A stretch of DNA of 6,510 nt from Acidimicrobiales bacterium. Lineage in GTDB: Bacteria > Actinomycetota > Acidimicrobiia > Acidimicrobiales > SZUA-35. The DNA lies in NCBI GenBank assembly GCA_024641625.1, contig JAHECQ010000226.1, positions 1 through 6,510 on the forward strand, read 5' to 3'. Within the stretch, counting starts at the first letter, position 1; every line of letters starts with the position of its first letter. The position numbers and the translations under genes were made by a program. Shown here in pieces: positions 5,183-6,510 of the stretch. The notes below the pieces were generated by a model. It worked only from the letters and a program-made list of their open reading frames with translations. It did not search any database and was not told where the DNA came from.

Positions 5183-5904
5183 CGGCGATAGACGGAGACA
5201 TGTGTCTCGCTCGACGCATCGAAGGGTTCGTCTCGCCAGCCACCGAAACGCTCGGCCAACCGCAGCCCGGCCCGGCGTGCCAGCATGTCGAGCTGCTCGG
5301 GAGTGGTCCAGCGCAGCAGCCACGGTCTCAGCTTGATGCCCTGCTCGGAGATGTCGATGTGCTGGCCGCGGATCTGTTGGGCGTCGGCGTCCACCATGGT
5401 GGCACTGAGCACCACCCGGTCATTGGTCATCCGTGACACCCCGACCGACGAAGTCGCTCCATCCCCGAGCGAGCGGCCGCTGCTGGCCTCGATCACGATC
5501 GAGCCCCGAGGGTGGAGCACGGAGGCGAGTGCGTGCAGCAGGGCCTCCTGCTGGTCGGCGCTCGGGAGATTGAAGATGGTGTTGAACGCACACAGCGCGC
5601 CGCCGATGGTGCCCCCGATCGGGAGGTGCGCCAGGTCGGCACGCAGGACGGGGAGATCAGGGAGAGTGACGCGGCACCGCTCGAGCATCGATGGGGATGC
5701 GTCGAGCCCGATCATCGGTAGTCCTCGTTCGGTGAGCGGCTTCACCAGTCGTCCGCTGCCGACGCCGAGCTCGAGAACCGGTCCGGAGGCCACTCGGGCT
5801 GCAACGAAGGTGGCCGTCGCCTCGGCATCGGAAATCCCGCTGTACCAGTCGTCGTAGACGTCGGCGAAGCTCTCGCCGTAGGTGTGGGGACCGAACTCGT
5901 TCAC
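5173..5904 (-). CDS. class I SAM-dependent methyltransferase
   Basis: This is a 243-residue cytoplasmic methyltransferase with a Rossmann-like fold that uses S-adenosylmethionine; its acceptor is unknown. Motif I is VLELGVGSGR at 43-52 (glycine-rich SAM loop), the acidic ribose-binding residue is Asp68 in MIGLDASPSML, and Asp90 in VLRADLAHLP contacts the adenine in this fold. ALCAFNTIFNLP at 103-114 is the motif IV region and HPRGSIVIEA at 131-140 the post-motif strand. Before the domain is the helix GESFADVYDDWYSG, common in this group of small-molecule methyltransferases. GTG 5904 is used as the start; no better one is seen and the N-terminus fits the family. A 14-bp palindrome sits 4 bp upstream. 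It is followed by the SRPBCC gene, so the two may act on the same compound, but that rests on position only. Confidence 0.88.
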   Translation of the reverse strand: MNEFGPHTYGESFADVYDDWYSGISDAEATATFVAARVASGPVLELGVGSGRLVKPLTERGLPMIGLDASPSMLERCRVTLPDLPVLRADLAHLPIGGTIGGALCAFNTIFNLPSADQQEALLHALASVLHPRGSIVIEASSGRSLGDGATSSVGVSRMTNDRVVLSATMVDADAQQIRGQHIDISEQGIKLRPWLLRWTTPEQLDMLARRAGLRLAERFGGWRDEPFDASSETHVSVYRRGY

Positions 5905-5908
5905 CGGC

Positions 5909-5922
5909 CTGTGGTACCACAG
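5909..5922. promoter_or_regulatory. 14-bp perfect palindrome upstream of methyltransferase gene
   Basis: CTGTGGTACCACAG is a perfect palindrome ending 4 bp before the GTG start. On the minus strand it contains TACCAC, a poor -10-like hexamer 6 nt before the GTG. Position and symmetry suggest an operator over a leaderless promoter. It sits in the 157-bp gap to the divergent membrane-protein gene and could act on both. Its sequence is unrelated to the 30-bp palindrome. Confidence 0.4.
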
Positions 5923-6030
5923 CCGTCACCGGTCAGCCGCATCATCGTCATCGGGTCAGGGCGGCCTCGGCGGCCTTCCCACGTCGGGGTTCGTCGTCAT
6001 CGGCGCGTGATCGACCCGGCCCATCATCCC

Positions 6031-6044
6031 GCCCCGGGAGGGGC
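6031..6044 (+). other. small GC hairpin upstream of the membrane-protein gene
   Basis: GCCCC-GGGA-GGGGC forms a 5-bp GC stem closed by a GNRA-type tetraloop, ending 17 nt before ATG 6062. It might be a leader hairpin, or chance in GC-rich DNA. The rest of the gap at 5905-6061 holds a repeated TCGTCATCGG (5946-5955 and 5993-6002 region) and no clear promoter. Confidence 0.25.
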
Positions 6045-6061
6045 TGCGCGAGAATGCCTCG

Positions 6062-6510
6062 ATGCACGGTGGCGCCGCATCTCGTGATTCCGACGCCACC
6101 GATGCCGTCACACCGATCGCTCAGGGTCCCGTGCCGATCATCGACCTCCTCGACGGGGCGTTCGCTGCGATGCGCCACCGTCCACGAGTACTGTTGTCGG
6201 TTGCGGCGGTCGTGGTGCTTCCCTTCGCCCTGATCGAGGGTTACCTGTCGCGTGGCGTGCTCGGTGGTGCCGGACTCAACGATCTGCTCGACGACCCCAC
6301 GTTGCTCGAGTCGGGTTCGGCTCAGGGCACCGAAGCACTCGTGATCTACGCGATCGACTGGGCGCAGGTCGCCCTGCTCGGTGTACCCGTCAGCCGGGTG
6401 ATCGGTGGCTGGTTGCGCGGCGTCGACGTCGGTGCCCGAGCGGCGCTGTGGTTCATGGTGCGACGCTCGTGGGTGATCGCAGTGGCCTTCGTGCTCATCC
6501 ATCTCGCGGA
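6062..6510 (+). CDS. multi-helix membrane protein, N-terminal part (cut by window edge)
   Basis: 149 codons are visible from ATG 6062 with no stop. The order is a hydrophilic N-terminus (1-22), VPIIDLLDGAFAAMRHRPRV (24-43), a first hydrophobic segment at about 43-60 (LLSVAAVVVLPFALIEG), a polar stretch with SRGVLGGAGLNDLL, a second less hydrophobic segment at about 93-115, then an amphipathic GWLRGVDVGARAALW and a third segment starting at about 136. The pattern of a short cytoplasmic lead into DLLDGAF, then a helix and a G-rich loop resembles actinobacterial proteins related to the membrane domain of glycerophosphoryl diester phosphodiesterase; I hold this loosely. ATG 6062 is the only ATG, GTG or TTG after the in-frame stop at 6008. 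There is no good ribosome site at normal distance; GAGAAT, 6 nt before the ATG, could be a -10 of a leaderless mRNA. Confidence 0.72.
   Translation, partial: MHGGAASRDSDATDAVTPIAQGPVPIIDLLDGAFAAMRHRPRVLLSVAAVVVLPFALIEGYLSRGVLGGAGLNDLLDDPTLLESGSAQGTEALVIYAIDWAQVALLGVPVSRVIGGWLRGVDVGARAALWFMVRRSWVIAVAFVLIHLA

Noticed and set aside
5148..5243. 32-residue N-terminal extension of the SRPBCC protein
   Set aside because: It would overlap the methyltransferase gene and translate the palindrome; the family N-terminus is at ATG 5147.

Overview
The window is high-GC bacterial DNA, clearly GC-rich by eye, with strong third-position GC bias and long shadow reading frames. GTG and TTG starts are common, start/stop overlaps couple neighbouring genes, and several starts sit 5 to 8 nt after a TANNNT-like -10 box. 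This suits an actinomycete. The gene mix (MFS transporter with a soluble N-terminal extension, coupled Nfu-domain protein and MeaB, zinc-ribbon rhomboid) made me think of Acidimicrobiia, but that is an impression and not a result.

Layout: (1) 1-1681, minus strand: a small one-helix membrane protein coupled by a 4-bp GTGA overlap to a 12-helix MFS transporter that runs off the left edge. (2) 1738-3149, plus strand, divergent from the first pair: an Nfu/NifU C-terminal-domain protein coupled by a 4-bp TTGA overlap to a MeaB/ArgK-type G3E GTPase. (3) 3150-3256: a convergent junction with a large inverted repeat. (4) 3257-3652, minus: mscL. (5) 3801-4640, plus, divergent from mscL: a rhomboid-family intramembrane protease with an N-terminal Cys/His zinc-binding segment. 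(6) 4634-4713: a second convergent junction made of a 15-bp tandem array. (7) 4701-5904, minus: a class I SAM-dependent methyltransferase followed by a SRPBCC (polyketide cyclase/dehydrase-like) protein, separated by a perfect 30-bp palindrome. (8) 6062-6510, plus, divergent: the first half of a multi-helix membrane protein cut by the right edge.

Functions: the region is mostly housekeeping. It covers Fe-S cluster delivery, a chaperone for a B12-dependent acyl-CoA mutase, osmotic safety release, membrane proteolysis and small-molecule transport. I see no mobile element, CRISPR array, tRNA, rRNA, toxin/antitoxin or defence system, and nothing that amounts to a new biological system. The most rewarding details are the 30-bp palindrome abutting the SRPBCC start codon, the 15-bp tandem array that repeats a stop codon in frame, the soluble extension on the MFS transporter, and two cysteines in the extracellular loop of MscL.
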